From NCBI GenBank assembly GCA_035949375.1, contig DASZIG010000100.1, positions 1 to 64,000 on the forward strand: a stretch of 64,000 bases of DNA, given 5' to 3'. This stretch comes from Gp13-AA77 sp035949375. GTDB taxonomy: Bacteria; Acidobacteriota; Terriglobia; UBA7540. Position numbers and translations under genes: made by a program. The notes beneath the pieces were generated by a model that was not told where the DNA came from, did no database searches, and saw only the letters and a program-made list of their open reading frames with translations. Positions 17,766-26,850 of this stretch are shown here, piece after piece; positions within the stretch are counted from its first letter, which is position 1; each line of letters starts with the position of its first letter.

Positions 17766-19517
17766 TCAGAGAGCGCGAACCAACATGAGCGTTTGATCAT
17801 CGCGCGGGGGCTGGCCGCGCTCAAAGCGGGCGATTTCATTGAAAACGATTTCGATGATTTCGGACAGCGGACGTTTGGCGTTTTCGCGAAACAGATTTTC
17901 GAGCCGCCGCATGCCGAACTCCACTTCCGAGCTGGCGGCTTCCAGCAGGCCGTCGGAAAAAAGGGCCAGAAGGTCGCCCTTTTCAAGCGTCACCGAGGTC
18001 TCTTGATAATCGGTGTTCTCAAGCAGGCCGAGCGGAACGCCTTCGGCCCGGATGGAGTGGCTTCGCCCGCGCCGCACCAGCACGGGAAGAGGCATCCCGG
18101 AGTTGGCCAGGGTCAGGCGGCGGTTCTTCACGTCCCATACCGCGTACGTCAAAGTGATGAAATGGCCTTCAATCTTCCGCTCCAGCAGCATCACGTTCAA
18201 TCGCCGGAGCATCTCCGGCGGCGACAAGTGGCGCGGCGCCAGGCTCCTCAGGATTCCGCTCACCATGGCGCCGTACAGGGCCGCGGGCGATCCCTTGCCG
18301 CTGACGTCGCCCACCACCAGAATGTGGCGGTCCTTGCCGTATTGGAGAAAATCGTAGAGGTCGCCCCCCAGCTCACGAGCGGGTTGAAACCGCGTCATCA
18401 CGTCGAGGCCGGGGATGGAGGGCTTCAGGCCCGGCATCAGGTGAAGCTGGATTTCGCGGGCGCGGGCCAGATCGCGCTCGAGCAGGGACTCGCTTCGCAC
18501 CACGCGTTCGTAAAGGCGGGCGTTCTCAATCGCGACGGCGATCTGCGGCGCCAGCGTCGAAAAAATGCGCACATGCTCTTCATTGAAATAACCGAGGCGG
18601 GGGCTCTCCATATCCACCACACCGATAACACGGTCCCGATAAATGAGCGGCACAGCCATCTCCGAGCGCGTCTCAGGATTCGTGGCGATATAGCGCGGAT
18701 CCTGGGTTACGTCGGGCACCACCACGGTTTGACGGGTGCTGCCGGCGGCGCCCACAACGCCCTGCCCGAACGGGACCTGGGGCTTCTCGGGCATGCGCTC
18801 GTCCTGCTTGATCGAGATCACACTGTTGTAGTTGCGCGTTCGCTCGTCGGCGAGCAGAATCCCAAAACGCTGGTAGTTGATGAGATGCTTGGTGAGCTGG
18901 CCGATCTTCCGCAGCAGATCGTTGAGCACCAGGACCGAGCTCAGCTCGCGGCTGATCTCGTTGAGCAGATGCAAGGTGCGGGCTTGGCGAAGCGTGCGCC
19001 GGTAAAGCCGGGCATTCTCGATCGCGGTGGCAATGCGCCCCGCCAGGAGCTCGAGCAGGCTCTGATGGCGCTCGCCGAAGAAGTTGGTCCAGGGGGCCTC
19101 GAGATCAATTACGCCGATCACCTTGCCCTTGACCATCAGGGGCACCGCAAGTTCCGAGCGGATCGCGGGCAGCGAGGCAATGTAGCCCGGTTCCTTGCGC
19201 ACATCGTTCACCAGCAGCGACCGTGCGGTCGCCGCCACGCGGCCCACCACGCCCTCGCCGACCTTGATGCGCAGACGCCGGACGGACTCCTCGGGGTGGC
19301 CGATGCTGAAGCGGATGCCGAGTTCATGCGTCTTCTCGTTCAGCAGCAGGATGGCGAAGACTTCGTAGTCGATGGCGCGCTTGATGAGTTCGGCGATTCG
19401 CCCCAGAAGTTCGTCGAGGTCGAGAGTGGAGTTGAGCTTCTCGCTGACCTCAAGCAAAAGGGTCAGCAGCTCCGAGGCTTCCAAGGGGCGCGCGGCTGTT
19501 CGGGTGGCTTCAGGCAT
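17766..19517 (-). CDS. GAF-GAF-SpoIIE (PP2C-type) serine phosphatase
   Basis: 583 aa. Two GAF domains (about 15-170 and 185-335; each has a GxGVVG(A/R)-type loop and a VIGVIDLE/VIGVVDME strand) precede a linker helix and a SpoIIE/RsbU phosphatase domain (about 365-583). Metal-binding acidic residues are visible in GGDLYDF, GDVSGKGSPAAL and LFSDGLLEAAS. This architecture dephosphorylates anti-sigma-factor antagonists (STAS domain) in response to a small ligand or redox signal sensed by GAF. No cognate STAS or anti-sigma gene lies nearby. Cytosolic: no signal peptide or membrane span. A possible -10 (TACAAT read on the minus strand, 19596-19601) lies upstream. Confidence 0.9.
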   Translation of the reverse strand: MPEATRTAARPLEASELLTLLLEVSEKLNSTLDLDELLGRIAELIKRAIDYEVFAILLLNEKTHELGIRFSIGHPEESVRRLRIKVGEGVVGRVAATARSLLVNDVRKEPGYIASLPAIRSELAVPLMVKGKVIGVIDLEAPWTNFFGERHQSLLELLAGRIATAIENARLYRRTLRQARTLHLLNEISRELSSVLVLNDLLRKIGQLTKHLINYQRFGILLADERTRNYNSVISIKQDERMPEKPQVPFGQGVVGAAGSTRQTVVVPDVTQDPRYIATNPETRSEMAVPLIYRDRVIGVVDMESPRLGYFNEEHVRIFSTLAPQIAVAIENARLYERVVRSESLLERDLARAREIQLHLMPGLKPSIPGLDVMTRFQPARELGGDLYDFLQYGKDRHILVVGDVSGKGSPAALYGAMVSGILRSLAPRHLSPPEMLRRLNVMLLERKIEGHFITLTYAVWDVKNRRLTLANSGMPLPVLVRRGRSHSIRAEGVPLGLLENTDYQETSVTLEKGDLLALFSDGLLEAASSEVEFGMRRLENLFRENAKRPLSEIIEIVFNEIARFERGQPPRDDQTLMLVRAL

Positions 19518-19741
19518 GCGAATTCAGCGCCAAGGCACGGATGACGGCTTCAGTCCGTGCGTTCTGCGGTCTTTCCAGTCAGCGTCTGATCGACTATTGT
19601 ACCATAGCCTTTCGGGGGCTCCGGACCCTGGGTTTCCGAAGGACGCAGCCTGCGCCCGTCGCGCGTAGCCTACCGGCAAGCCTACAGCCCGCGCCGGGCC
19701 TGCGGGGGATGCCCGACCGCGTGGCCGGGGCGCCCGTAGCC

Positions 19742-20467
19742 ATGCTTATCCTCGGTTTTGACACCACGAGTTCGTTAGGCGGGGCCGCCCTTTACCGGGA
19801 TCTCGAGCCGCTCGACGAGGTGCGCGCTGATGGAAGCACGAACTACTCGGTGCAACTCTTCGAAATGACGGACCGCCTGCTGGCGCGCGCCGGCCTCAAG
19901 CTCGCGGAAGTGGACCTCTTTGCGGTCGCCACCGGACCGGGTTCCTTTACCGGCATTCGCGTCGGCCTCGCGGCGGCCCAGGGCTGGGCGCGGGCACTTG
20001 GGCGGCCGGTACGGGGGGTCTCGGTGCTCGAGGCAATGGTGGCCGATGCGCGGCCACCGGGCAGCATCGCCGTGCCCCTTTTGAACGCCCATCGCGGCGA
20101 ATTCTACCTCGGGGTCTTTCGCAGCTCGCCGCAGGACGCGGCGGGCGCCACGCCCGGGCCTGCCTGGACGCCCTCGACCGAAGGCCTCGCGCTTGGCCCC
20201 GTTCGCATCGAGGCCCTCGCGCGTGAACTGGCCGATGAGGCCGGCGCCGAGGTGGCATTCATCGTCCGCGAGCACGATGATGCCGCGCGTGATCTTCGCG
20301 ACCACATTCCGGAGGCGGCTCAGTGGATCACAGTGCCGGGCTTCCACGCCGGCGCCGTAGCGCGCGTGGCCTTTGAGGCCGCCCGCGAAGGCCGTGTCCA
20401 TCGTCCCGACGAACTCGACGCTTACTATATCCGGCGGTCCGACGCCGAATTGAATTGGCAGGAGTGA
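19742..20467 (+). CDS. tsaB: tRNA threonylcarbamoyladenosine biosynthesis protein TsaB
   Basis: 241 aa. Start ATG 19742 gives the family-typical beginning MLILGFDTTSSLGGAAL; the frame is open for 67 codons upstream but those look non-coding. ASKHA-fold pseudo-enzyme that partners with TsaD and TsaE to place threonylcarbamoyl on A37 of ANN-decoding tRNAs. Motifs include the hallmark GPGSFTGIRVGLAAAQGWA. Its TGA stop overlaps the ATG of rimI (TGATG), so translation of the two is coupled; tsaB-rimI is a common bacterial pairing. Confidence 0.93.
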   Translation: MLILGFDTTSSLGGAALYRDLEPLDEVRADGSTNYSVQLFEMTDRLLARAGLKLAEVDLFAVATGPGSFTGIRVGLAAAQGWARALGRPVRGVSVLEAMVADARPPGSIAVPLLNAHRGEFYLGVFRSSPQDAAGATPGPAWTPSTEGLALGPVRIEALARELADEAGAEVAFIVREHDDAARDLRDHIPEAAQWITVPGFHAGAVARVAFEAAREGRVHRPDELDAYYIRRSDAELNWQE

Positions 20468-20973
20468 TGGAGATGGTGGTTCGCGACTTCAGACCGGACG
20501 ACGCACCGGCGATCCTGGAAATCCAGCGCGCGGCGCCCGAAATGGCGCAGTGGCAGGCAGCGGACTACGGGAACCTGGTCCTCAAGCCAGGCGGAATCGT
20601 CCTGGTCGTCGAGTCGACAGCGGCAGGCGGAGTCCTCGGATTTCTTGCGGCGCAGGCACTCGGTGAGGAAGCCGAGATTCAAAACCTGGCCGTCCGTCAG
20701 GACCATCGCCGCCGTGGCGTGGCGCGCGCTCTGCTTCACGAGGTGCACCACCGTCTGGCAGCTCAGCCGGTGGGGAGGATATTTCTGGAGGTCAGGGTAT
20801 CCAACCTTCCCGCACGGAACCTATACGCTGCCTTTGGCTACTCCGAGTGCGGCCTGCGCAAGCGGTATTACGCAATCGATGGTGAGGACGCCCTCGTGCT
20901 TGGACTTCGATTGTCGGCCGTCGACCCCGAACCCGGGCGCCCGCGTCGAGAATCCGAGGCTGATTTTCGATAA
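20467..20973 (+). CDS. rimI: Ribosomal-protein-alanine N-acetyltransferase RimI (GNAT family)
   Basis: 168 aa. ATG 20467 overlaps the tsaB stop; ATG 20473 is an alternative with GGAG 8 nt upstream. GNAT fold: the acetyl-CoA loop is VRQDHRRRGVARALL (Q/RxxGxG/A type), followed by LEVRVSNLPARNLYAAFGYSECGLRKRYY, the C-terminal signature of RimI, split here only by normal spacing. It acetylates the N-terminal Ala of ribosomal protein S18 and sometimes other N-termini. The last 20 or so residues are polar and not conserved in the family. Confidence 0.88.
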   Translation: MEMVVRDFRPDDAPAILEIQRAAPEMAQWQAADYGNLVLKPGGIVLVVESTAAGGVLGFLAAQALGEEAEIQNLAVRQDHRRRGVARALLHEVHHRLAAQPVGRIFLEVRVSNLPARNLYAAFGYSECGLRKRYYAIDGEDALVLGLRLSAVDPEPGRPRRESEADFR

Positions 20974-21040
20974 TTGCCCCTCGCCTTCGCGCCGAAGTTC
21001 GACCGCTGCTGTCCCTTTCACGTCGCGCGTCTCAAGGCGT

Positions 21041-21069
21041 TTGACATCGAGCGCGCCACGAAGTATGTT
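21041..21069 (+). promoter_or_regulatory. Sigma-70-type promoter for the M1 peptidase gene
   Basis: TTGACA at 21041-21046, 17-nt spacer, TATGTT at 21064-21069. Predicted start near 21076, giving a 5' leader of about 43 nt that carries an AAGGGGG ribosome site before ATG 21119. Confidence 0.6.
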
Positions 21070-21118
21070 TCCTGTGGGTAGTCACAAGAATCCGAGAATT
21101 TATGCCAAGGGGGCTGCG

Positions 21119-23590
21119 ATGAGACGTCTCGTCGTGAGTGTCGTGTTTGTGTTGTTTGCTGAGTGCGGTCTTGCTGGCGCGCGCCCGCCGACTTGGCTAC
21201 AGACCGCGCCTGCGCAGGCAGCCGATTTGGCAGAGGCTCCGCCCGACGACCTGCTGAAGATCTACGATCAGCTGGGGAACCTGCAAGGAAGCGATCAATA
21301 CGCGGTGACGGAGAGCGTCACCTTCAAGCGCGACGCCGGAACATTCATGCTCAAGGAAGGCCGCCTGGCCTTCGCAAAGCCCGTCGCAGGCCGCGTGGTG
21401 GCGGCGGTTTTCACCGGCGACGGCGTTTTCGCACTCGATCCCCCAACGGATATGGATCGCCGCCAGATCAGCCGCTTCAGCAAGGAACCGAAACTCGAAG
21501 ACGGCTTCCGTGAAGCTGTATTCTTCTTCACCGACGACTCGTGGGCCGAGCTCGGAACGCTGCTGAAGGTCAACTCCGGCGGTGATTCCGGCGCCGCCGG
21601 GAAGGCTCTTCAAGACGCCCAGAAGCGGCTCAGAGAGAGCATGAATGACTGGTGGGCGAACGAGCGCAAAGGCGCTTTCCCAACACGTAATCTGGCTGCT
21701 CGAATGCTTGCCGATCTCTCCGATCCCACCAGTAAGGGCTTCTTCCTGGCCGATTTCAAAAGCGAGCATCACGACCAGCTTTTTTACCAGGTGAGCTGGA
21801 ATCGCGACGGCGTCCTTCTGCCGGGCCTTTCAAGCGATGAGGAAGTGACGCTGGTGCACTGGAAGCCCAACCAGTACTGGGAGTGGTGGTCCGGCTTTCA
21901 TCTGGCCGGGGAATACGCAAACAACCCTCACCCGGAGCACCGCAAACTCCTGGCACATGCGAGCGACGAGAAAATCGAAGCGGACGTGACCGACAATCAC
22001 GTGTCCGCTACGGCGGAAGTCAAGTTCGAGGTTCCCGAAGCCCGTCTGAGGGTGCTGCCCATGACCCTCGAAGGCGTGCTTCGCATCTCCTCGATCACCG
22101 ATGAGGCGGGCAACAAGCTGCGGTTCATTCAAGAACCGCGTGACTGCACGAGCGACCCCTGGGTGATCCTTCCGGAGCCGGCCGCTGCCGGACGCTTTTA
22201 CACGATGAGGATCACCTACGATGAGGATTCCACGCGTGACAGCCGGGTGATTCTTCAGCAGGGCGCGGGACTCTATTACGTGGGGGCGCGCGAATCCTGG
22301 TACCCAAGCTTCGGCGCCTTTGACGATCGCACCCATTTCGTTCTGAGCTTCCGCTCGCCGAAGAGATACACCTTTGTGGGCACCGGGCGGCCCGGAAGTT
22401 CCGAACAGGACGGCAAAGACGTGGTGACCGAGTGGGAGTCCCAGATTCCGTACAGCGTCGTAGGCTTCAACTATGGGGCCTTCGTCTCGAAAACCCAATC
22501 TGACTCGAGCCTGGCTGTCCGGGCGTATACGGGCGAGCAACTGCCCGATCCGCTTGTCGAGATCGCAAACTCCGGCGCTTTGGGCTCAATCTCGACCGCG
22601 TCCATGGCGGGGTATACGGCCGCGGTCGGCTTTCAAGCTTTTAAGCTGTATGAGCACTATTTTGGTCCCCTGCCTTTCAAGTTGATCTCACTTACCGAGC
22701 AGCCTGTGTTTGGGTTTGGACAAAGCTGGCCTACTCTGGTTTTCCTGCCGTTCGATTCCGTGCTCGATGAGACAATCCGGCACGGTTTAGGGCTGGATCA
22801 ATCCGCGGAGGCTCGGGAGTTCTACAATCTGGTCGCGGTTCATGAGATGTCCCACCAGTGGTGGGGCCACATGGTGGGCTGGAAGACCTACCACGACCAA
22901 TGGATGTCAGAAGGCTTTGCCGACTTCTCGGCGGCGCTGTACATGCAAATGACCGAGCCCAAGAAGTTCCGGGAGCTCTGGGATCTACACCGCAGGCACC
23001 TGCTCTCCAACGACTCGGATGGCCACCGCCCCGTGGATGTAGGACCACTCTGGCTAAACTTTCAGACGGACTCCTACCTCGAGCCTCGCGAGTCCTATTA
23101 CCTTCGCTATGAAAAGGGCGCCTACGTCCTCCAAATGCTGCGCACCCTGATGGAAGACTCGCGCGCCCAGGATCCGAATGGCCGGTTCATCGAGACAATG
23201 CACGATTTTGTCTCGACCTACGCGGGCAAGAATGCCTCCACGCAAGACTTCCAGCACGTCGTCGCCAGGCACATGAACGATCCCATGGACTGGTTCTTCA
23301 ACGAGTGGGTGTATGGGACCGAAATCCCGACTTACCGGTTCAGTTACGACCTGAAGGACGCCGGAGGCGGCAAGACGGCCTTACATATGGACCTTGCCCA
23401 GTCCGGAGTCTCGGATTCCTTCTTCATGAAGGTGCCGGTCTACGTTTGGGTGCAGGGGCAGCCCCGTCGGCTGGGACTGCTCGGCGTCAAGGGCTCGGCC
23501 AACTCAACGGCCGATGTCACGCTGCCTGTCCGGCCTGACAAGGTGACCCTCGACGAATACCACACGATTCTCGCGGAAGAGAAACAGTAG
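21119..23590 (+). CDS. Secreted M1-family metallopeptidase (aminopeptidase N-like)
   Basis: 823 aa. ATG 21119 has AAGGGGG 6 nt upstream and starts a signal peptide (MRRLVVSVVFVLFAECGLAGA). An N-terminal family-specific region of about 290 residues precedes the M1 beta-saddle and the gluzincin catalytic domain. The zinc site is H575-E-M-S-H579 with Glu598 in SEGFADFSA, exact HExxHx18E spacing. The GxMEN exopeptidase motif is not obvious; the equivalent region reads TEQPVFGFGQSWP, so strict aminopeptidase activity is uncertain. Likely periplasmic or outer-membrane associated. It has its own promoter at 21041-21069. Confidence 0.88.
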   Translation: MRRLVVSVVFVLFAECGLAGARPPTWLQTAPAQAADLAEAPPDDLLKIYDQLGNLQGSDQYAVTESVTFKRDAGTFMLKEGRLAFAKPVAGRVVAAVFTGDGVFALDPPTDMDRRQISRFSKEPKLEDGFREAVFFFTDDSWAELGTLLKVNSGGDSGAAGKALQDAQKRLRESMNDWWANERKGAFPTRNLAARMLADLSDPTSKGFFLADFKSEHHDQLFYQVSWNRDGVLLPGLSSDEEVTLVHWKPNQYWEWWSGFHLAGEYANNPHPEHRKLLAHASDEKIEADVTDNHVSATAEVKFEVPEARLRVLPMTLEGVLRISSITDEAGNKLRFIQEPRDCTSDPWVILPEPAAAGRFYTMRITYDEDSTRDSRVILQQGAGLYYVGARESWYPSFGAFDDRTHFVLSFRSPKRYTFVGTGRPGSSEQDGKDVVTEWESQIPYSVVGFNYGAFVSKTQSDSSLAVRAYTGEQLPDPLVEIANSGALGSISTASMAGYTAAVGFQAFKLYEHYFGPLPFKLISLTEQPVFGFGQSWPTLVFLPFDSVLDETIRHGLGLDQSAEAREFYNLVAVHEMSHQWWGHMVGWKTYHDQWMSEGFADFSAALYMQMTEPKKFRELWDLHRRHLLSNDSDGHRPVDVGPLWLNFQTDSYLEPRESYYLRYEKGAYVLQMLRTLMEDSRAQDPNGRFIETMHDFVSTYAGKNASTQDFQHVVARHMNDPMDWFFNEWVYGTEIPTYRFSYDLKDAGGGKTALHMDLAQSGVSDSFFMKVPVYVWVQGQPRRLGLLGVKGSANSTADVTLPVRPDKVTLDEYHTILAEEKQ

Positions 23591-23634
23591 CGGCTCCGTC
23601 GGCACCAGAGGTGATGCCGTTGCCAGCCGCGCGA

Positions 23635-25665
23635 TCACGGCTCGATTTGAGGAGTCGGCTGTTGCTGGGAAGCCTGTTGGGCCGGGGCGTTGGGCTTGCT
23701 GGTCTTTTCAATCGAGGCCACGTTGAAGACCTTGAATCCCGAATACTCGTGCTTGTTGCGCAGATTCCTGCTCGCCCACGACACGGTAACCGTCACGTCC
23801 TTCGGCAGCCAGAACGAGCCGTCGACGCCCTTGAAGCGCACCTCGCCGTAATCGATGTCCGTCGTCTGCCGCTCGAGCTTGACCTCCGGCAGGGGCTTCA
23901 GCAAATCGGTCCGAAGGCGGAGAATCTGATACGTCTGAGGATTCACCCACACCAGGCCCTGCGTAAACGTGGTCACAAGGCTGTCGCTCGACTTGAAGGT
24001 TCCATAGAGTTTCGATTTCATGGGAATCTGGGCGAAGGCCAGCACGTAGCTATCGACGCCGTCCACTTGCTGGCGGCCCAGATAACGGAAAGTGGATTGC
24101 GCTTGGTAGGCCGGATGAAAGATGAGCGATGCCGAGGTGAAGCCCGACGTGAGCATGAAGCCGTCTTTCAACCCCGCCGGTTGACCCTGCTCCGCGCCAA
24201 CCGAGCCGCGAAACTCGCTGAAGCCCGGCCCCCAGCTCTGTTCGGGAATCACGCACAGGTAATAGAATTTCTGGTCCAGGTAGCCTTCGCGCTTCCCCCG
24301 CCGGCTCAGCTTTTCCTGGTGAATCTCCTCAACGGAGCTCGTGTTGGGAAAGCTCCGGAATGATTCCTCCACGTTCCTTCCCACCGCGCCCAGGATCCCG
24401 GCCAACGGCGCCTGATCCGCTGCGGGCCTGAGCGATTTCAGCTCCGGTGTGGTGCGGGTCAGGTAGTCGATGGGCTCCTCGACCTCGGTCTTTAGCTTCG
24501 CGTAGGTTACTTCCACTTTCTTCTTCTGCTGCACCTCGGTGTAGAGTTCGCGGACCCCGATCGGCATGTTCTTCACGTCCCGCCCGTTGAGGAAAAGCGC
24601 CATTTGAGCGCGAGCTTCATCCGTGGCGTCTTCATTCAGCAGGGCCTTCACGCGCAGAAACCTGGCATCGGGCCCTGCACCGGCGGCGAGCGCCTGGGCG
24701 AGGTAGGAATCGGCGGCAGGCCACTTCTGGAGCATCAATTCCGCGCGACCCGCTTCCTGAAGGGCGAGGGGGTCCTTGGGCGTATACTTGAGCGCCTCGG
24801 CGAAATAGGCCGCCGCCTGCCCGTATTCGTGCCGCCAGCTCTCGAGCACACCGTAAAGGACCAGCGGCTCGGGCCGGCCGGCCTTGCGGTCTTTGACGCT
24901 CGTGTTCACGGCTTCCTCGAGATCCCGATTGGCGCTGTCCCAGTCTCCCGAGGCGAGGTCTGCAACCGCCAGCATCGCGCGGCAGTCAACACAACCGGGG
25001 TCGCGCTCCACCACCTTGCTGAAGGGTCCGATTGCATGATCGGGACGATTGCGCACCTGGAAATCCTCCAGGCCTCGCGCATAGTCTTTCTCGGATTTCG
25101 CCGAAAGCCCGTCCGCGGCGCCCAGGTTTTTCAGCCGCGATGTCAGTGCCGGAATCAGGTCTTCCTGCGACAGCAGGTCGGCATCCGGTTGCGGGTCCCG
25201 CAAGGTGATGATAATGGCGCGCGGCTTCTCGACGCCGGTGAATTGGACGGTTTCGTGCGCCTTGAGGTACCCCTTCTTGCTTGCCACCACCAAGACCTTG
25301 AGATCCTTCGTCAGCTCCGCGTTCAGCGAATACTCGGTGTAAAATCGCCCTTGAACATCGCTCTGGAGGGGGCGCTCTTCGGACCCGCCGTTCAGCGGCT
25401 CAACCACGATTTTCGCGCCCGGAACCGGGTCGCCTTTGAGGTCCTTGACCAGGCCCTCAACGGTCCAATGTCTTTGCGGGATATTGTAAGGATTGATGCT
25501 TCCGAAACCGTCGCTCGGCTGCCCACTTCGCAGGTCAGTCGTCGGCGCGCCGAAATCGCCCAGGCTCTGTCCTGAGGTCGCCTGCGCATTCGACTGCGCG
25601 AGGCCAGGCAGAGCGAGCAGGCAGGTGGCTGCCATGACTGCCAAAACGCGGAGCCAAGTTTTCAT
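23635..25665 (-). CDS. Secreted carboxypeptidase-regulatory-like / TPR protein
   Basis: 676 aa. I start at ATG 25665, preceded by AAAGGGGG, giving a signal peptide (MKTWLRVLAVMAATCLLALP...LAQ); an upstream in-frame start adds 17 unlikely residues. Residues about 45-150 form a carboxypeptidase-regulatory-like Ig fold (VEGLVKDLKGDPVPGAKIVVEP). Residues about 185-360 are TPR-like helices, including a DPGCVDCRAML Cys pair. The remaining about 300 residues resemble an outer-membrane lipoprotein-carrier-like beta domain (YLGRQQVDGVDSYVLAFAQ, GLVWVNPQTYQILRLRTDL). The end is Gln/Pro-rich. Acidobacteria carry many such proteins; function is unknown. Confidence 0.75.
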   Translation of the reverse strand: MKTWLRVLAVMAATCLLALPGLAQSNAQATSGQSLGDFGAPTTDLRSGQPSDGFGSINPYNIPQRHWTVEGLVKDLKGDPVPGAKIVVEPLNGGSEERPLQSDVQGRFYTEYSLNAELTKDLKVLVVASKKGYLKAHETVQFTGVEKPRAIIITLRDPQPDADLLSQEDLIPALTSRLKNLGAADGLSAKSEKDYARGLEDFQVRNRPDHAIGPFSKVVERDPGCVDCRAMLAVADLASGDWDSANRDLEEAVNTSVKDRKAGRPEPLVLYGVLESWRHEYGQAAAYFAEALKYTPKDPLALQEAGRAELMLQKWPAADSYLAQALAAGAGPDARFLRVKALLNEDATDEARAQMALFLNGRDVKNMPIGVRELYTEVQQKKKVEVTYAKLKTEVEEPIDYLTRTTPELKSLRPAADQAPLAGILGAVGRNVEESFRSFPNTSSVEEIHQEKLSRRGKREGYLDQKFYYLCVIPEQSWGPGFSEFRGSVGAEQGQPAGLKDGFMLTSGFTSASLIFHPAYQAQSTFRYLGRQQVDGVDSYVLAFAQIPMKSKLYGTFKSSDSLVTTFTQGLVWVNPQTYQILRLRTDLLKPLPEVKLERQTTDIDYGEVRFKGVDGSFWLPKDVTVTVSWASRNLRNKHEYSGFKVFNVASIEKTSKPNAPAQQASQQQPTPQIEP

Positions 25666-25973
25666 GGCAAGCCCCCTTTCAAGTCCATCACCCGTGCGGA
25701 TCACGCAGCCCGGCATACTATAACACCCCCCGTCCTAGTGGTGCCCTATTTTCGGATGTGGGGCCGCCCCTTCGGCCGCCCCGAGTCCCTTGTGTGGAGC
25801 TCACGAGCGCACGCTGTGAGCCGGTGCGCGGCTTCGTTTGATTCAACCGTAAACGGAAAGGGCGGTGCCCGGGAGAAAAGCTCCGTGAGCCTCGGTGGCC
25901 TCCGCACTGAGGATTTTCTCTTTCGCCGCGGCCGTCGGCCACGCCGTGTTGCGCACGGCCAAAGCCGGATGAT

Positions 25974-26750
25974 ATGGTGGGGCGCGTTACACAGGCAGCA
26001 CTGCCGGAGGTCCTCCCCTTGCGAGCAACTGAGTTCGAATTCCGCTATCGTTTTTTCATCATCATGGCCCTGTTTGTAGGCGGCTTTTCGTGTTACGCGC
26101 TGGATCCCGTTAACGTCTCGGTAATGCTCGCGGAACGGCTGCTGGGCCATCCTGTCGAGCTCGGCGTCGCCGGGGACCGCCATGCGGTGCAGATTTTTCT
26201 CGGCTTCGGGTCGCTGCTCGCGGTCATGGCCGCGCTGGTTCGCACCTGGTCTGCCGCGTACCTCCAGAGCGCGGTTGTACACGATCCGAAGCTTCATGCC
26301 GAGGAACTGGTGGCCGACGGCCCGTTTCGTTACGTTCGCAACCCGCTCTATTTTGGTGGTGTGCTTTTCGCCGTGGGATTCGCGATGGCAGCCAGCCGCC
26401 TGGGATTTGTGGTGATTGTGGGCGGACTCACACTGTTTTACTATCGGCTGATCGCGCGCGAGGAGTGGTTATTGAGCCAGACGCAGGGTGAGGGTTACCG
26501 TCAGTTCCTGAAGGCTGTTCCGCGCCTCGTGCCGAGCTTCGGTCCGCGCGTTCCCGCGGGCGGACTCGTCCCGCGTTGGGGCCAGGCGATGTTTGGCGAA
26601 ACTTTCATGTGGTTCTTTGCGGCCGCCGCCGTATGCTTCGCCGCCACGCTGAGCGCACACCTGTTCATGATAACGACCGTCGCGGGGGTCGCGGCTTCTT
26701 TTCTGGCTCAGGCTGCAATGCGACGGCGAGGGCATAACACCTCGCCCTGA
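25974..26750 (+). CDS. Isoprenylcysteine carboxyl methyltransferase/PEMT-family membrane methyltransferase
   Basis: 258 aa, ATG 25974; no strong ribosome site, so the start is tentative. Several hydrophobic helices (about 28-50, 72-92, 125-160, 215-250). The SAM-binding core of the ICMT/PEMT family is clear: VADGPFRYVRNPLYFGGVLF (GPFRxxRNPxY) and EEWLLSQTQGEGYRQFLKAVPR. In bacteria such enzymes methylate lipids, isoprenoid-like alcohols or unknown small molecules; true prenyl-cysteine substrates are not expected. The gene is isolated, with 257 bp before it and the receptor gene converging on it. Confidence 0.82.
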   Translation: MVGRVTQAALPEVLPLRATEFEFRYRFFIIMALFVGGFSCYALDPVNVSVMLAERLLGHPVELGVAGDRHAVQIFLGFGSLLAVMAALVRTWSAAYLQSAVVHDPKLHAEELVADGPFRYVRNPLYFGGVLFAVGFAMAASRLGFVVIVGGLTLFYYRLIAREEWLLSQTQGEGYRQFLKAVPRLVPSFGPRVPAGGLVPRWGQAMFGETFMWFFAAAAVCFAATLSAHLFMITTVAGVAASFLAQAAMRRRGHNTSP

Positions 26751-26798
26751 AACGGTGGGTCCTGTGTCGCAGGGGATCTGCACCCGTTCGACCGAAGA

Positions 26799-26837
26799 CG
26801 GGTGGCGACGGCAAAGGAGGGATGCCGCCGCCACCCG
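26799..26837. terminator. Hairpin between convergent genes, possible bidirectional terminator
   Basis: CGGGTGGCGACGGC (26799-26812) and GCCGCCGCCACCCG (26824-26837) pair over 14 bp with one mismatch and an 11-nt loop. It lies between the stop at 26750 and the minus-strand stop at 26851. No T-run follows on either side, so terminator function is only suggested by position. Confidence 0.4.
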
Positions 26838-26850
26838 CAGGTCAGCTTCT

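Noticed and set aside
17736..19544. 602-codon open frame on the plus strand opposite the SpoIIE phosphatase
   Set aside because: The minus strand encodes a full GAF-GAF-SpoIIE protein with intact motifs; the plus frame is Arg/Gln/His-rich shadow sequence.
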